Assembly (NCBI GenBank): GCA_019637225.1
Contig: JAHBWC010000039.1
Coordinates: forward strand, 1 to 64,000
DNA: 64,000 nucleotides
Direction of reading: 5' to 3'
From: Labilithrix sp.
GTDB taxonomy: Bacteria; Myxococcota_A; Polyangia; Polyangiales; Polyangiaceae
Position 1 is the stretch's first letter, and each line of letters begins with the position of its first letter. The position numbers were made by a program, and so were the translations under genes. Below are positions 45,473 through 54,757 of the stretch, piece after piece. The notes beneath the pieces were generated by a model, which was not told the origin of the DNA, made no database searches, and saw only the letters and a program-made list of their open reading frames with translations.

Positions 45473-46633
45473 TCACGGCCGGATCAGATCGCCGACGAGC
45501 GAGAGCCTCAGGCCAGGACGGAGATCGAAGGGCGCGAGCACGTCGCGCTCGACGCCCTGCTCGCGGACGACGTACGCGCGATTGAGGAGCGCGTGTTCGA
45601 GCACGCCGGTGAGGACGACGTGCGCGGACGACGTGACCCGCACGTCGAGCCCGACCGACCAGCGAAGCACCGGCGTGACGCGCGAGCGCTTCGCCTCCAC
45701 GACGATCGTCGTCGCCGTACCTTCGACGCTCCCGACCGACGCGCGCGGCTCGATCTCGTTGACGTCGACCCCAGGTCCGACGCCGGCGCGCAGCGCGAGG
45801 CGCGGCGCGACCTCCCACGCGGCGTCGACGGCGAGACGGAGCGCCTTCGTGTCGAGGCGCAGGCCGATCGGATCACGCTCGACGACGACCGGCGCGCGCC
45901 ACTGGGCGGCGACCTCCAGGCCGACGACGAGGCGCCCCGCGGGGAGCGTTCCGCGCAGGGAGGTCGACGGCCCGTGCGCGATCACGCCGCTCGCGAACGC
46001 GATCGCCTCGTACCCCGCGCCGAGGCTCGCGCCCGGCCTCGACGGAGCCGGAGCCCGCGGCGGCGGCGCGAGCGGCGGCGCGAGCGGCGGCGACGGCCGG
46101 GGGCCCGGCTTCGACGGGACGGGGGGCGCGACCTCGGCGCGCGCGACGCCGATCACGCCACCGGCGAGCATCGCCTCGACGGCGGAGATGACGATCTGCG
46201 CGGTCTCTTCGCGCGTCACTCCGTCGTTCCCCGGTGGGCGCGGGATGATCCGCTGGTGGATTCGCTCCCACGGCGCGTCCGCGATCGAGACGACGCAGGT
46301 GTCGGCGCGCATGTCGATCCATGCGCGCGCGAACGCCGGAGGCGGCCGCGCGGGCGGCGCGGTGATCGAGGCCGGGTCGAGCTCGGGCACGACCGTGACG
46401 TCGAGCGCCACCGGCGGCAGCCCCTCGGGGAGGTGCCCGAAGAGGTCCCTCAGCGTCGCCTCGGTCGCGCCGGGATCGGAGTCGCCCGCGATCGTCACCC
46501 GCACCAGGCGTGGCGCGACGTTCGCGGCTCGAGCGGTCTCCGACGGCGCATCGGGCGCGGGCATCTGGGCGTGCGCGGCTCCGATCGACGACAGGACGAC
46601 GCCCAGGACGGCGGGCGCTACGAGCGGGCGCAC
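45473..46633 (-). CDS. outer-membrane beta-barrel-like exported protein
   Basis: A 386-residue protein with a signal peptide (about 1-22, AHA cleavage). Residues 40-165 form an alpha/beta domain that contains DMRADTCVVSIADAPWERIHQR. Next is a Pro-rich hinge (170-205). The last 180 residues alternate hydrophobic and polar residues with no helical TM segment, and end in LSLVGDLIRP, as in small outer-membrane barrels. The start is GTG 46633. It lies after the ECF sigma/anti-sigma pair on the same strand and could be its target. This type of gene is frequent in Polyangiales; the role is unknown. Confidence 0.65.
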   Translation of the reverse strand: MRPLVAPAVLGVVLSSIGAAHAQMPAPDAPSETARAANVAPRLVRVTIAGDSDPGATEATLRDLFGHLPEGLPPVALDVTVVPELDPASITAPPARPPPAFARAWIDMRADTCVVSIADAPWERIHQRIIPRPPGNDGVTREETAQIVISAVEAMLAGGVIGVARAEVAPPVPSKPGPRPSPPLAPPLAPPPRAPAPSRPGASLGAGYEAIAFASGVIAHGPSTSLRGTLPAGRLVVGLEVAAQWRAPVVVERDPIGLRLDTKALRLAVDAAWEVAPRLALRAGVGPGVDVNEIEPRASVGSVEGTATTIVVEAKRSRVTPVLRWSVGLDVRVTSSAHVVLTGVLEHALLNRAYVVREQGVERDVLAPFDLRPGLRLSLVGDLIRP

Positions 46634-46645
46634 GGTCCGAGCGTA

Positions 46646-47506
46646 TCAGTTGCCGAGATCGACGAGCCGCTGACGCGCACGCTCGGCGTGGAGCGACCCT
46701 GGATGCCGCTCGAGCAGCTCGAGCCACGCCGCCGCCTCCCCGGCGCGATCGCCGAGGCGCATGAGCGCGAGCGCGCGCCCCGCACGCGCCTCCTCGGCGA
46801 GCGAGCCCGACGGCTCGTCCGCGAGGTAGCGGTCGAACGCCGCCCGAGCCCGCGCGGGCTCGTCGGCGCGATCGAGCAACAGGCGGCCGAGCGCGACGCG
46901 CGACGTCGACGCCTCGCGCGAGCCGGGGAACCGCGTCTGGAGCTCCTCGTACAGCGTGATCGCGCGCTTGGTCTCGTTCGCGCGGCGGGCTTCGTTGGCG
47001 AGGGCGAAGAGCCCCGCTGCACCGAGCGACGGAGTCTCCGGCGCGAGCTCGCCCGCGCTCTTCGCGGAGGCCGGCGCCGCGGCCAGCGACGGGCGCGTCA
47101 CCGGCGCGCTCGCCGCCGGGAGCGACTCCGGTGACGCGACCTCGGCGGGAGGGGGCACGGCGCTGACCGGCTCGAGGGGCGGACTCACGCGGGAGGGGCC
47201 CTCGGCGACGGGGCTCGGCGCCGTCGTCGGGATGTCCGTCGAGGACGAGCTCGGGCCGGTCTCGCGGTGCCCCGCTGCGTAGGCGAGCGCACCGACGGCG
47301 AGCGCCGCGGCCACCAGGTACACGAGGGAGCGATGCAGAGGCCCCCGCCGCGCGCGCCGCGGCGCGCCGAGCGTCCGCCCGATCGCCGCCTCGATCCGGG
47401 CGTCGTCGTCGTCCCGCGGCGCGAGCTCGTCCGAGAACGCGCGACGAAGCGTCCGATCGAGCTCGCCTCCGGCGTCCGCCGCGCCCCCTTGATCGTCTCG
47501 CGTCAC
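46646..47506 (-). CDS. anti-sigma-like membrane protein with TPR domain
   Basis: A 286-residue protein: an acidic cytoplasmic N-terminus (1-60), one membrane helix (61-79), a Pro/Ala/Ser-rich linker to about 150, and a helical TPR/outer-membrane-lipoprotein-like region (163-286; RAITLYEELQTRFPGSREA, ARARAAFDRYLADEPSGSLAEEA, split here). This layout and its overlap with the sigma gene (GTG at 47506 within the stop TGA, 47503-47505) point to an anti-sigma factor that senses the periplasm. A classical zinc anti-sigma HxxxCxxC motif is not present. Confidence 0.72.
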   Translation of the reverse strand: MTRDDQGGAADAGGELDRTLRRAFSDELAPRDDDDARIEAAIGRTLGAPRRARRGPLHRSLVYLVAAALAVGALAYAAGHRETGPSSSSTDIPTTAPSPVAEGPSRVSPPLEPVSAVPPPAEVASPESLPAASAPVTRPSLAAAPASAKSAGELAPETPSLGAAGLFALANEARRANETKRAITLYEELQTRFPGSREASTSRVALGRLLLDRADEPARARAAFDRYLADEPSGSLAEEARAGRALALMRLGDRAGEAAAWLELLERHPGSLHAERARQRLVDLGN

Positions 47507-48132
47507 GGCGCGCCCTCGAGGAGCTGCTGCAGCTCCGGATCGGCCTCGATCCGCGCGCGGAGCGCCTCGCGCGCGAGGCGCACGCGGCTGCGGATCGTGT
47601 TGACGAGCGCGCCGGTGACCGCCGCGATCTCCTCGAGCGAGTACTCGAAGACGACGCGCAGCGCGAGCGCCTCGGCCTGATTCTCGGGAAGCTCGTCGAG
47701 GAGCATGCGGAAGGCCTCCCGCCGCCGCACGTTGAGGAGATCGTCGGACGGCGACGACGGCGAAGCGACGAGCGGCTCGGTCGCCTCGACGTGACGCTCG
47801 AAGAGGCCGCTGCGCGCGCGCTCGCGCCGTCGCGCGGCGAGCGCCGTCCGGATGCCGATGCGCAGCGCGTACCGACGGAGGTTGGTCTCGCCGCGGTAGC
47901 CGGGGAGCGCGTCGACGAACGCGAGCAGCGACTCCTGGAGCGCGTCGTCGATGTCCGTGGTGCCGAGCATCGAGCGGAGGGCGCGCAGCACCGACGGAGA
48001 GACGTGCCGGAGAAGCACCTCGAGGGCCGCGCGGTCTCCGTCGACGGCGCGCGCGAGGACGGGGGCGAGCGGCTCGACATCGCCACGCGCCGACATCACG
48101 TCGAGCGGACCTCTGGCCACGGACATCGTCAT
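47503..48132 (-). CDS. ECF-family sigma factor
   Basis: A 209-residue sigma-70 type factor when read from the ATG at 48132. The frame extends to a GTG at 48216, which would add 28 residues, and another ATG lies at 48096. Region 2 runs from DRAALEVLLRHVSPSVLR through DIDDALQESLLAFVDAL. Region 4 is LPENQAEALALRVVFEYSLEEIAAV (split) and NTIRSRVRLAREALR, a helix-turn-helix. It is coupled by a 4-base overlap to the membrane protein with TPR. The barrel-like gene follows. It likely directs an envelope regulon. Confidence 0.85.
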   Translation of the reverse strand: MTMSVARGPLDVMSARGDVEPLAPVLARAVDGDRAALEVLLRHVSPSVLRALRSMLGTTDIDDALQESLLAFVDALPGYRGETNLRRYALRIGIRTALAARRRERARSGLFERHVEATEPLVASPSSPSDDLLNVRRREAFRMLLDELPENQAEALALRVVFEYSLEEIAAVTGALVNTIRSRVRLAREALRARIEADPELQQLLEGAP

Positions 48133-48378
48133 CTTCGTAGCGCTCTTCGCCGGTGCCGGCCTCACCGAATCGCTGCCAGCCCGCTCTCGTAGGAACGACG
48201 CGAGCAAATCGATCACCGCGCCTGGCGAAATCGTCGGTCGAGCTTGCGGTCGCGAGCGTCCGAGCCTCGCGCGAGCGCCGGTTCGACCGATGTAGTCAAC
48301 CCACCCGCATGTCGGCGGCGCAGAGCCGCTCGGCGAACGGATGGCCCCGTTCGCTTCTGGGGGCCGCGAAGGGAGCGC

Positions 48379-49230
48379 TCAGCGAAGCTTCAGCGTCTCC
48401 GAGGCGTACGTCTCGTAGCGCGCGACCACCGCGTAGGGTCCCGCGCGGACCTCCGCCCGCCGCGACGCCACGACCTGGAGCCAGAGGCAGTCGTCGCAGT
48501 CCGGTGTCCCGGGCGCCGCGGAGACGGCGCGCACCAGCTCGCTCGGGACGACGACGTTCCTCGCCGAGGCCTCGAGCGGGCACAGGGCCATGTGTCGTGT
48601 ACCGCCGAGGCTGACCCAGACGAGATCGTCCTCGCTGTCCGCGTCGCTCTCCCACCGGACGGTGAGCGGCCCTTCGCCGTCGAGGCTCGCGCCTCGTTGC
48701 GGAACGAGCTTCACGTCTTCGAGCGCGAAGAGCCACACCTCGAAGGGGGGTACTTCGGCGCCCGGAGCCGAGAGTCTGAGCGGCGTCCCGGCGGGCGGAG
48801 TCGGCGCCACCATGCCGCGCGCGTAGCTCGTGTACTCCGCAGGCTCGAACGTGAAGACGGGCGACGCGCTCGCGCCCACCCCGAGCGTGATCGCACCGGC
48901 GCTCAGCGAGGCGGTCTCTACCGCGTTCTTGAGCTCGACGAGACGGCACGCGCCGGGGGACGGGTCCGCGGGCGGCGGCTCGCGCGTGAACGCCACGCTC
49001 AACGCCAGCTGGCCGTCGTGCGACATCACGCGGATGTCTCCCCACCCCGTCGCGGGCGGACGCTGCACGGGCTCGGACGGAGTCGGCTCGACGATCGAGC
49101 GGTTACCGGAGGCGCCGCCGGGCGGGTTCTCGGCGAGCCCGCACGAAGCAGAGAAGAGGACGACCCCGCAAGCGAGCACGAACCAACCACGACGGGCACC
49201 GAGCACGGTGCCTCGCGCTGCAACGCACAT
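48379..49230 (-). CDS. hypothetical lipoprotein
   Basis: A 283-residue lipoprotein. The ATG at 49230 has an AAGG at a suitable distance and starts the signal peptide with lipobox SASC (Cys30). The mature part is beta-rich, with a cysteine pair DCDDC near 250 and no motif that I recognise. It is on the minus strand, downstream of the trypsin-like gene with a 205-base gap. The function is unknown. Confidence 0.62.
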   Translation of the reverse strand: MCVAARGTVLGARRGWFVLACGVVLFSASCGLAENPPGGASGNRSIVEPTPSEPVQRPPATGWGDIRVMSHDGQLALSVAFTREPPPADPSPGACRLVELKNAVETASLSAGAITLGVGASASPVFTFEPAEYTSYARGMVAPTPPAGTPLRLSAPGAEVPPFEVWLFALEDVKLVPQRGASLDGEGPLTVRWESDADSEDDLVWVSLGGTRHMALCPLEASARNVVVPSELVRAVSAAPGTPDCDDCLWLQVVASRRAEVRAGPYAVVARYETYASETLKLR

Positions 49231-49435
49231 GCCGCGACCTTCGTACGGAAAGTCGGAGGTTCGCGCTCGCGACGTGCGTGTGCTGACGCGAGGCCGTTGC
49301 ACAATGCACGATCCTCCCGCGAAGAAACGACGCGCCTCGCAGGGCGCTTCGCGTCCGCACGACGCACGGCCGGCAGCTGACGCCGGGAGAGACCGCTCGT
49401 GGCCGAGCCGCAGTGACCTGAGCGCTCGCCGCGAG

Positions 49436-51409
49436 CTACTTCGCGCGCGGGGGCGTGAGCTTGCGCGACGGGCGTCGCGATCCCGGAGGCGGACCGGGCG
49501 GCGGCAGCTTCTTCGGCGACGCAGGCTTCGGCGGGGCCGCGCTCGACGCCGCGAAGCCGTCGACCTTCCAGCGTCCGTGCTCCCAGCGGAGCGCGACGTC
49601 GCGCGTCTCGAAGTTGCCGAGGCGCACGTGGTACTTCGCCTGATCGTCGCTCGCGACGGCTTCGTCGGGCTCGCCGCACGTCTCGAGCACGCTCGGCCCG
49701 CCGCCGAGCATGAACGCGGCGCGGACCTGGACGAGCGTCGCGATCCGCATCGCGCGCACCGAGTCGGTGTTCCAGAGGTGCTCGAATGCCTCCTCGCCGC
49801 CGAGCGCCGACGCCGCGTCGAGCCCGGCGGCGCCGACGAGGTGGTTCGAGATCATCTGCTCGAGCACGAGCATCCGCGGCTCCGCGGCGCCGAGCTCTCC
49901 GAGGAACGCCAGGCACGCGAGGCGCGCCGACCTCTTGCGGTCGGCCGCGGAAGCATGCCGCGACGCCACGGTCGACGCGGTGCGGAGCGTGTCGAGCACG
50001 AAGCGCGACGGCACCGCGAGGCCCACGGAGTCGCGCCCGGTCACCTTCAGCGTGTTGACTCCGAGCACGCGGCCGGACTCGTCGGTGAGCGGGCCGCCGC
50101 TCGATCCGGGATCGATCGGCGCCGTGTGCTGCAGGTACGTGAGCGGACGCGACCCGTCGTCGAGCTTGAAGCTCTCGTTCGACACGTAGCCCTTGGTCGT
50201 CTGATAGGACGGACGGCCGACGAGGCCGGGGAAGCCCGTCGCGATCACGACCTGCTGATCCTTCGCCGGCGCGCGCGAGAACGCGAAGCCCTCGCGCACG
50301 GCGAGCGCCGTGGTCGGCCGGAGGACCGCGAGGTCGTGGGTCGGGCTCGAGTACACGACTTCCGCGGCGCCGAGCGACGTGCCGTCGGCGAGCTCGAGCG
50401 CCGCGCGATCGCCGAGCTCCACGACGTGGCGGTTCGTGACGACGAGGACCTCGCTCCCGCCCTTGTCCGTCCGCTGCACGAGGACGAAGCCGCTCCCGAA
50501 CGCGCCCTCGGCGCGCGCCTTGTAGAAGTCCCGCTCGTCCTCGTCGGTCGACGCCGTGGCGAGCGAGAGGAGCGCGCGCTCCACACCCGCCGGAGGCTTC
50601 ACGTGCACGAGCACGGTCAGCTTGCGCGGATCGGGGCGCTCGGCGGCGACGAGCTCCGCCGAGCGCGGCGCCTCGCCCTTGCACGCCCCGACGAGGCCGT
50701 CCATCGCGCCCGCGAGGTCCTTCTGCACCGACGCCCACTGCTTCGGCAGCGTCGCCGAGGCGTCGGCGCGTGCCTTCGCCGCCGTCTGGATCGCCTTGCT
50801 CGCGGCGACCGCGCGGTCGCGGACGCGCACGATCGGCGGCGACGAGAGCTTGAGCGCCGCGAGCTCCGTGACGGCCCGCTCGTGATCCGCCGGCGTCTCC
50901 GCGGCGTCGAACTTCCCGACCACTCCGCGGACGCCCGCGCAGTCGGCCGGCGGGCGCTTCGCGTCGCACGCCGCGCGGAGGAGGGCCCACGCGCGCTGCG
51001 TCTCCTTGGCCAGCGGCGCGATCTCCTTCGCGTGCTTCTCGAGGGCGTCGCGCTCGCCGCGCGCGAAGCCGCCGGACCGGTCGAGCGCGTCGCGCGCGGT
51101 CCGGAGCGGCGCCTCGAGCTCGTGGCCCTGGCTCGGGTGGAGCGCGCCGAGCGCGTCGTGGAGCGCGCCGGCGGCGCCCTCGAACGACAAGAGGAGCTCG
51201 AGCCTGCCCGCGTAGCTCACGCCGCGCGTCTTCGCGTCCGCGGACGCCGTCTCGAGCGCCTCGCCGAAGGTCGCGAGCTCGGCGGTCACCGCGGCGCATG
51301 TCACGACCGCAGGCGTGGCGCCGCCCGCGCGCGGGTCCTTGCTCGCTCCGCCCCTGCACGCCGCGAGCGCGAGGGAGGCCGCGAGGACGGGCGCGAGGCG
51401 AAGGCGCAT
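49436..51409 (-). CDS. trypsin-like (S1C) protease lipoprotein
   Basis: A 657-residue lipoprotein with lipobox LAAC (Cys18). Residues 20-290 are helical (coiled-coil-like) and unassigned. Residues 300-470 are a trypsin-like serine protease: GSGFVL, His328 in TNRHVV, Asp359 in THDLAVLRP, and Ser437 in DPGSSGGPL. After this come about 150 further residues and a Pro/Lys-rich tail (PPPGPPPGSRRPSRK). No PDZ domain is present, unlike DegP. It would act in the periplasm. It is encoded after the redoxin gene, eight bases apart. Confidence 0.88.
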   Translation of the reverse strand: MRLRLAPVLAASLALAACRGGASKDPRAGGATPAVVTCAAVTAELATFGEALETASADAKTRGVSYAGRLELLLSFEGAAGALHDALGALHPSQGHELEAPLRTARDALDRSGGFARGERDALEKHAKEIAPLAKETQRAWALLRAACDAKRPPADCAGVRGVVGKFDAAETPADHERAVTELAALKLSSPPIVRVRDRAVAASKAIQTAAKARADASATLPKQWASVQKDLAGAMDGLVGACKGEAPRSAELVAAERPDPRKLTVLVHVKPPAGVERALLSLATASTDEDERDFYKARAEGAFGSGFVLVQRTDKGGSEVLVVTNRHVVELGDRAALELADGTSLGAAEVVYSSPTHDLAVLRPTTALAVREGFAFSRAPAKDQQVVIATGFPGLVGRPSYQTTKGYVSNESFKLDDGSRPLTYLQHTAPIDPGSSGGPLTDESGRVLGVNTLKVTGRDSVGLAVPSRFVLDTLRTASTVASRHASAADRKRSARLACLAFLGELGAAEPRMLVLEQMISNHLVGAAGLDAASALGGEEAFEHLWNTDSVRAMRIATLVQVRAAFMLGGGPSVLETCGEPDEAVASDDQAKYHVRLGNFETRDVALRWEHGRWKVDGFAASSAAPPKPASPKKLPPPGPPPGSRRPSRKLTPPRAK

Positions 51410-51416
51410 GTGCCGG

Positions 51417-52025
51417 TCAGAGCCCGCGCATGTGGCCGCGGAGCTCGTCGTTCTTGGCGAGCCCCGTGTGCTTCCAGACGATGCGGCCCTCGCGATCGAG
51501 GATGACGACCGTGGGGACGGCGGGGATCTCGCCGAAGGGCCCCGCGGCGTTCGTCGCCGAGTGATCGCCGAGCGCGACGGGGAAGTCGACGCCGAGCGTC
51601 GTCCGGTAGGCGTCGACGAGCACGATCTCCTTGCGCGGGTGCAGCGCGACGACGGCGTAGTTGACGCGATCCGCGTCGTTCTTCGCCATGTGAACGAGGT
51701 AGCTCACCTGCGCCTGCCCGATGATGTCGCCGGTGGTGACGAAGACGATGACCGTGGGCTTGCCGCGGTTGGCCTCCGACGACACCGGCCGCTCGTCGAT
51801 CGGGTCGAAGGCGTAGTGCGTCGCCTTCTCCGGCGAAGGGAGCGGCGCACCGTCCTTCGTCGACACCCCGATCGGCGGCCCGCCCGCCTGCTTTGGACCG
51901 CAAGCGAGCAGCGCGCCGGCGAAGAGCGCGGAGACGAAGAGGCCGCGCGGCGAGATCCATCCCCGCGCCCCCCTGCTCTCGGCGCTCGCGACCGCGACGG
52001 CCCGCGGAGTCGCTCGGCAACGCAC
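51417..52025 (-). CDS. thioredoxin-fold lipoprotein lacking active-site cysteines
   Basis: A 202-residue protein starting at GTG 52025. The signal peptide ends in LLAC (Cys42). Residues 60-200 are a thioredoxin-like/AhpC-TSA-type fold (GKPTVIVFVTTGD, VPTVVILDREGRIVWKHTG). The place of the CxxC is TTGDIIGQAQ, so no redox cysteines remain. A non-redox role such as chaperone or binding is more likely. It sits in a minus-strand run with two conserved unknown genes upstream and the protease downstream. Confidence 0.75.
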   Translation of the reverse strand: MRCRATPRAVAVASAESRGARGWISPRGLFVSALFAGALLACGPKQAGGPPIGVSTKDGAPLPSPEKATHYAFDPIDERPVSSEANRGKPTVIVFVTTGDIIGQAQVSYLVHMAKNDADRVNYAVVALHPRKEIVLVDAYRTTLGVDFPVALGDHSATNAAGPFGEIPAVPTVVILDREGRIVWKHTGLAKNDELRGHMRGL

Positions 52026-52027
52026 GC

Positions 52028-52681
52028 TCAGTCGTCGCCTTTCTGACCCACGAACTGATCCCCCTTCTCGGCGAAGAGCACGTTGAACGTGGTCAGCGAG
52101 CCGTAGCAGCCGGTCACGTACTGCTGCATCTGAACCTTCTCTTCGGCGGAGAGCTTCCCGTTGCCGTTGATCTTCTGCTCGAGCACGCGGAGTCGATCGC
52201 GGATCATCACGATCTTCGCGAAGAGCGCCTCGATCGGGATCCGCTTCTCCTGGGTGCCTTCCTTCCCAGGCTTGAGGACCACCTCGCCGCCTTGCCAGCG
52301 GCCGCCGAGCTCGACCTCGGCGACGCCGAGCTCGTCACGGATGACCTCACGCAGGACCTCGCGGAATTCGTCAGCGTTCATGTCCAGAAGCTCCTCGGGC
52401 AGCTCGAAGGTGAAGGGAACACGGGGTTCGCCGGGACGCGCGGCGGCGCGCGGAGACGTTCGCGGGGTTCGGGCGACGCGCGCCTTCGGCACGGGCTTGC
52501 CGGTGAAGGTGCCTCGCTTCACGTACTGCGAGCACGTGTTGTGCTCGTAGAGCGGCGGCGGCCACACCATGAGGAGGCACTCGCCCTTGCGCTTCACCTC
52601 GCCGTTCTCGTCGAACGTCTCGATCACGCGAACGAAGCGCGCGCAGCTACCGCATCGCTTGTCGAGCTCGGGGCGGTCCAT
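52028..52681 (-). CDS. hypothetical protein with N-terminal Cys cluster
   Basis: A 217-residue cytoplasmic protein. Four cysteines at 10, 13, 35 and 50 (CGSC...C...C) look like a small zinc or iron-sulphur site. Residues 90-215 are helical, with LPEELLDMNADEFREVLREVI and KIVMIRDRLRVLEQKI. I do not recognise the family. It lies between two genes on the same strand with gaps of two and eight bases, so these likely are co-transcribed. Confidence 0.72.
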   Translation of the reverse strand: MDRPELDKRCGSCARFVRVIETFDENGEVKRKGECLLMVWPPPLYEHNTCSQYVKRGTFTGKPVPKARVARTPRTSPRAAARPGEPRVPFTFELPEELLDMNADEFREVLREVIRDELGVAEVELGGRWQGGEVVLKPGKEGTQEKRIPIEALFAKIVMIRDRLRVLEQKINGNGKLSAEEKVQMQQYVTGCYGSLTTFNVLFAEKGDQFVGQKGDD

Positions 52682-52689
52682 GGCTTCGC

Positions 52690-53379
52690 CTACTCGTCAG
52701 GGTCGCCGTCTCTCACGGGATGCGCAAGGTCGGGCGCGAACAAATCGATGTAGCGCACCAGCGAGGGCGGCGCCGTCCTCCCACCGCGACGGTCGGCCAC
52801 GACGGCGTGCGCGAGCTCTTCCACCACCTCGGGCAGCGGCCCCTCGCGCATGGCGACGCCGACCTCGGCCGCACACGTCGCGACGTCGCTCGTGTGAGCG
52901 AGCCACTTGTGCCAGGCGTCGCGAATGCCGACGTCGGGATCGTAGCGGCAGAAGAGGATCTCCACGAAGTCGAGGTAGAGCGGCGTCACGATGAGGCAGA
53001 CGCGGTCCTCGCCGTGCGTCGCCACGAGCGCGCGAGGCGGCGTGCTCTTGCGCGCGGCGCCGACGACGTTCAGGACGATGCGCGCGCGTCGCTCGTCGTC
53101 GTCTTCCACGCCGAGCAAGGGCGCGTAGAGCGCGATCTTCGGGACGTCGACCTCGGGCGCGTCGTGGTCGAGCGCGTCGAGCCAGGCGTCGCGCCCCTCC
53201 GGCCCGAGCGACTCGTAGGCGAGTGCGGCGGCGGTGACGGCGTCGGCGTCCTTCGCCAGCGCCGCGAGCCACGTACGCCACGCGGCGTGGGCGCGGGGAT
53301 CGACCGACCCGACGCGCTCGCTCGCGGCAAGGCGGACGGAGGACACGTCCTGGTCGCTCGGCTTCTGGCGATCGGTCAT
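52690..53379 (-). CDS. hypothetical protein
   Basis: A 229-residue protein without signal or membrane segment. It has helical segments (AWRTWLAALAKDADAVTAAALAYE) and acidic patches. No family is recognised. The ATG at 53379 is preferred because the sequence before it in this frame is Pro/Arg/Ser-rich and would be antisense to the next gene's promoter. It starts the minus-strand run that ends with the protease, and it is divergent from the FliA-like sigma gene. Confidence 0.65.
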   Translation of the reverse strand: MTDRQKPSDQDVSSVRLAASERVGSVDPRAHAAWRTWLAALAKDADAVTAAALAYESLGPEGRDAWLDALDHDAPEVDVPKIALYAPLLGVEDDDERRARIVLNVVGAARKSTPPRALVATHGEDRVCLIVTPLYLDFVEILFCRYDPDVGIRDAWHKWLAHTSDVATCAAEVGVAMREGPLPEVVEELAHAVVADRRGGRTAPPSLVRYIDLFAPDLAHPVRDGDPDE

Positions 53380-53567
53380 CTTTGGGAGGGCGTGTCCAAC
53401 GCGGGGAGACCTCGACGTGGACGCGGGAACGAGTGAGCCTTTCGGGGGAGGTGCTCCGAGAACGAGGGGCACACTAGCATCACCGCGGCCGACCGGAAGA
53501 GACGATGGGGACAAGCGATCGACGTCTTGGAGCGGAAGTCTTGACTTGAGGTAGAGGGCCAAGGATC

Positions 53568-54293
53568 GTGGAACACATCGTGGGGAGCGAAGCGAAAGCC
53601 ACCGATCCGCCGGAGGTGCTCGCGCGGGTGACCGAAGGGCTCGCCCTCGTCGACATCATCGCGCGGCAGATGCGCCGGCAGTTCGGCGCCCACGTGCAGG
53701 TGGACGATCTGGCATCGCAGGGGCGCGAGGCGCTCCTCGCGGCGGCGCGCTCGTTCGACGCCGAGCGCGGGGTCCCCTTCCGGCGCTGGGCGAACCTCCG
53801 CATCCGCGGCGCGATGATCGACGCCGTCCGGCAGGGCGGCAACCTCCCGAAGCGCGTTTACCGGAAGCTCCGCGCCGTCCAGGCGGCCGACCAGGTCCAT
53901 GACGCCGCGAACGAGGAGCAGGCCGCGGCCCCGCCCGCGACGCCGGAGGCCGCGGACGCGCGCGTCGGCGATCAGCTCGCCTCCGCGGCGATGGCGATGG
54001 CCCTCGGCTTCCTCGCCCCGCGCCGCGGCGAGGCTGTCGAGACCGCGAAGGATCCGGATCACAGCCCGGAGTCGAACGTCGGCCACGTCCAGCTCGTCGT
54101 CCGGATCAAGCAAGCCATCAGCGAGCTGCCCGACCAGGAGCGCACGCTCCTGACGCGGCACTACTTCGACGAGGTCAGCCTCGACGAGGCCGCGCGCGAG
54201 CTCGGCCTGTCGAAGTCGTGGGCGAGCCGCCTCCACGCGCGCGGCATCGAGGCCCTCGCGCGGTACTTCAAGCGGGCGCGCATCGATCCGTGA
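53568..54293 (+). CDS. FliA/WhiG-like sigma-70 factor
   Basis: A 241-residue sigma factor starting at GTG 53568. Region 2 is HVQVDDLASQGREALLAAARSFD with RWANLRIRGAMIDAVRQGG (typical of FliA-type factors), region 3 has LPKRVYRKL, and region 4 has LPDQERTLLTRHYFDEVSLDEAARELGLSKSW (split). A TTGACT at 53541-53546 lies close upstream. Its stop TGA overlaps the GTG of the inner-rod-like gene. No flagellar genes are near; myxobacteria normally lack flagella, so it may serve a type III secretion-like or gliding system. Confidence 0.85.
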   Translation: MEHIVGSEAKATDPPEVLARVTEGLALVDIIARQMRRQFGAHVQVDDLASQGREALLAAARSFDAERGVPFRRWANLRIRGAMIDAVRQGGNLPKRVYRKLRAVQAADQVHDAANEEQAAAPPATPEAADARVGDQLASAAMAMALGFLAPRRGEAVETAKDPDHSPESNVGHVQLVVRIKQAISELPDQERTLLTRHYFDEVSLDEAARELGLSKSWASRLHARGIEALARYFKRARIDP

Positions 54294-54736
54294 CCTCGCG
54301 AGCGCCGCCCGGCGAACGCGACGCTCCGCCACGGGCCGCGACGGCATCGAAAGACACGCAACCTCGCGCTCGGGCGGCCGAAGAGCCGCTCATGCGAGTC
54401 GGTGACGCCAGCACACGTGACGGCAAGCTCACGACCGATCGACCGGACGCCAGGTCGAGGCGCGAGGCGCCGGCGCGCGCGAGCCCTCCTCCGCCTCGCG
54501 AGGCCGACGCCCCGAGCCCGTTCGCGCGCATCCTCCACGGGCTCGGCCGCGAGGTCGACCGAGGCGAAGCGCTCGTGAAGCGGGTCGTCGGAGGCGGCGG
54601 CGGCAAGGAGATCGGCAACCTCGAGCTGCTCGCGCTCCAGGCCGGCGTCTACCGCTACAGCGAGGCCGTCGATCTCTCGGCCAAGCTCGTCGATCGCGCC
54701 GCGAGCGGGGTCAAGACCGTGCTCCAGGGGCAGTGA
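54290..54736 (+). CDS. type III secretion inner-rod (SctI/EscI)-like protein
   Basis: A 148-residue protein when read from GTG 54290 (GTGA overlap with the sigma gene); an ATG at 54392 would give 114 residues, closer to the usual size. The N-terminal 70 residues are Arg/Pro/Ala-rich. The C-terminal 70 (FARILHGLGREVDRGE, LELLALQAGVYRYSEAVDLS) resemble inner-rod/needle proteins of type III secretion: a helix that ends in the pattern ...SAKLVDRAASGVKTVLQGQ. The match is by pattern only and no other secretion gene is in the window. Confidence 0.58.
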   Translation: MTSRAPPGERDAPPRAATASKDTQPRARAAEEPLMRVGDASTRDGKLTTDRPDARSRREAPARASPPPPREADAPSPFARILHGLGREVDRGEALVKRVVGGGGGKEIGNLELLALQAGVYRYSEAVDLSAKLVDRAASGVKTVLQGQ

Positions 54737-54757
54737 TGCGCTAGAGAGTGCCGCGCC

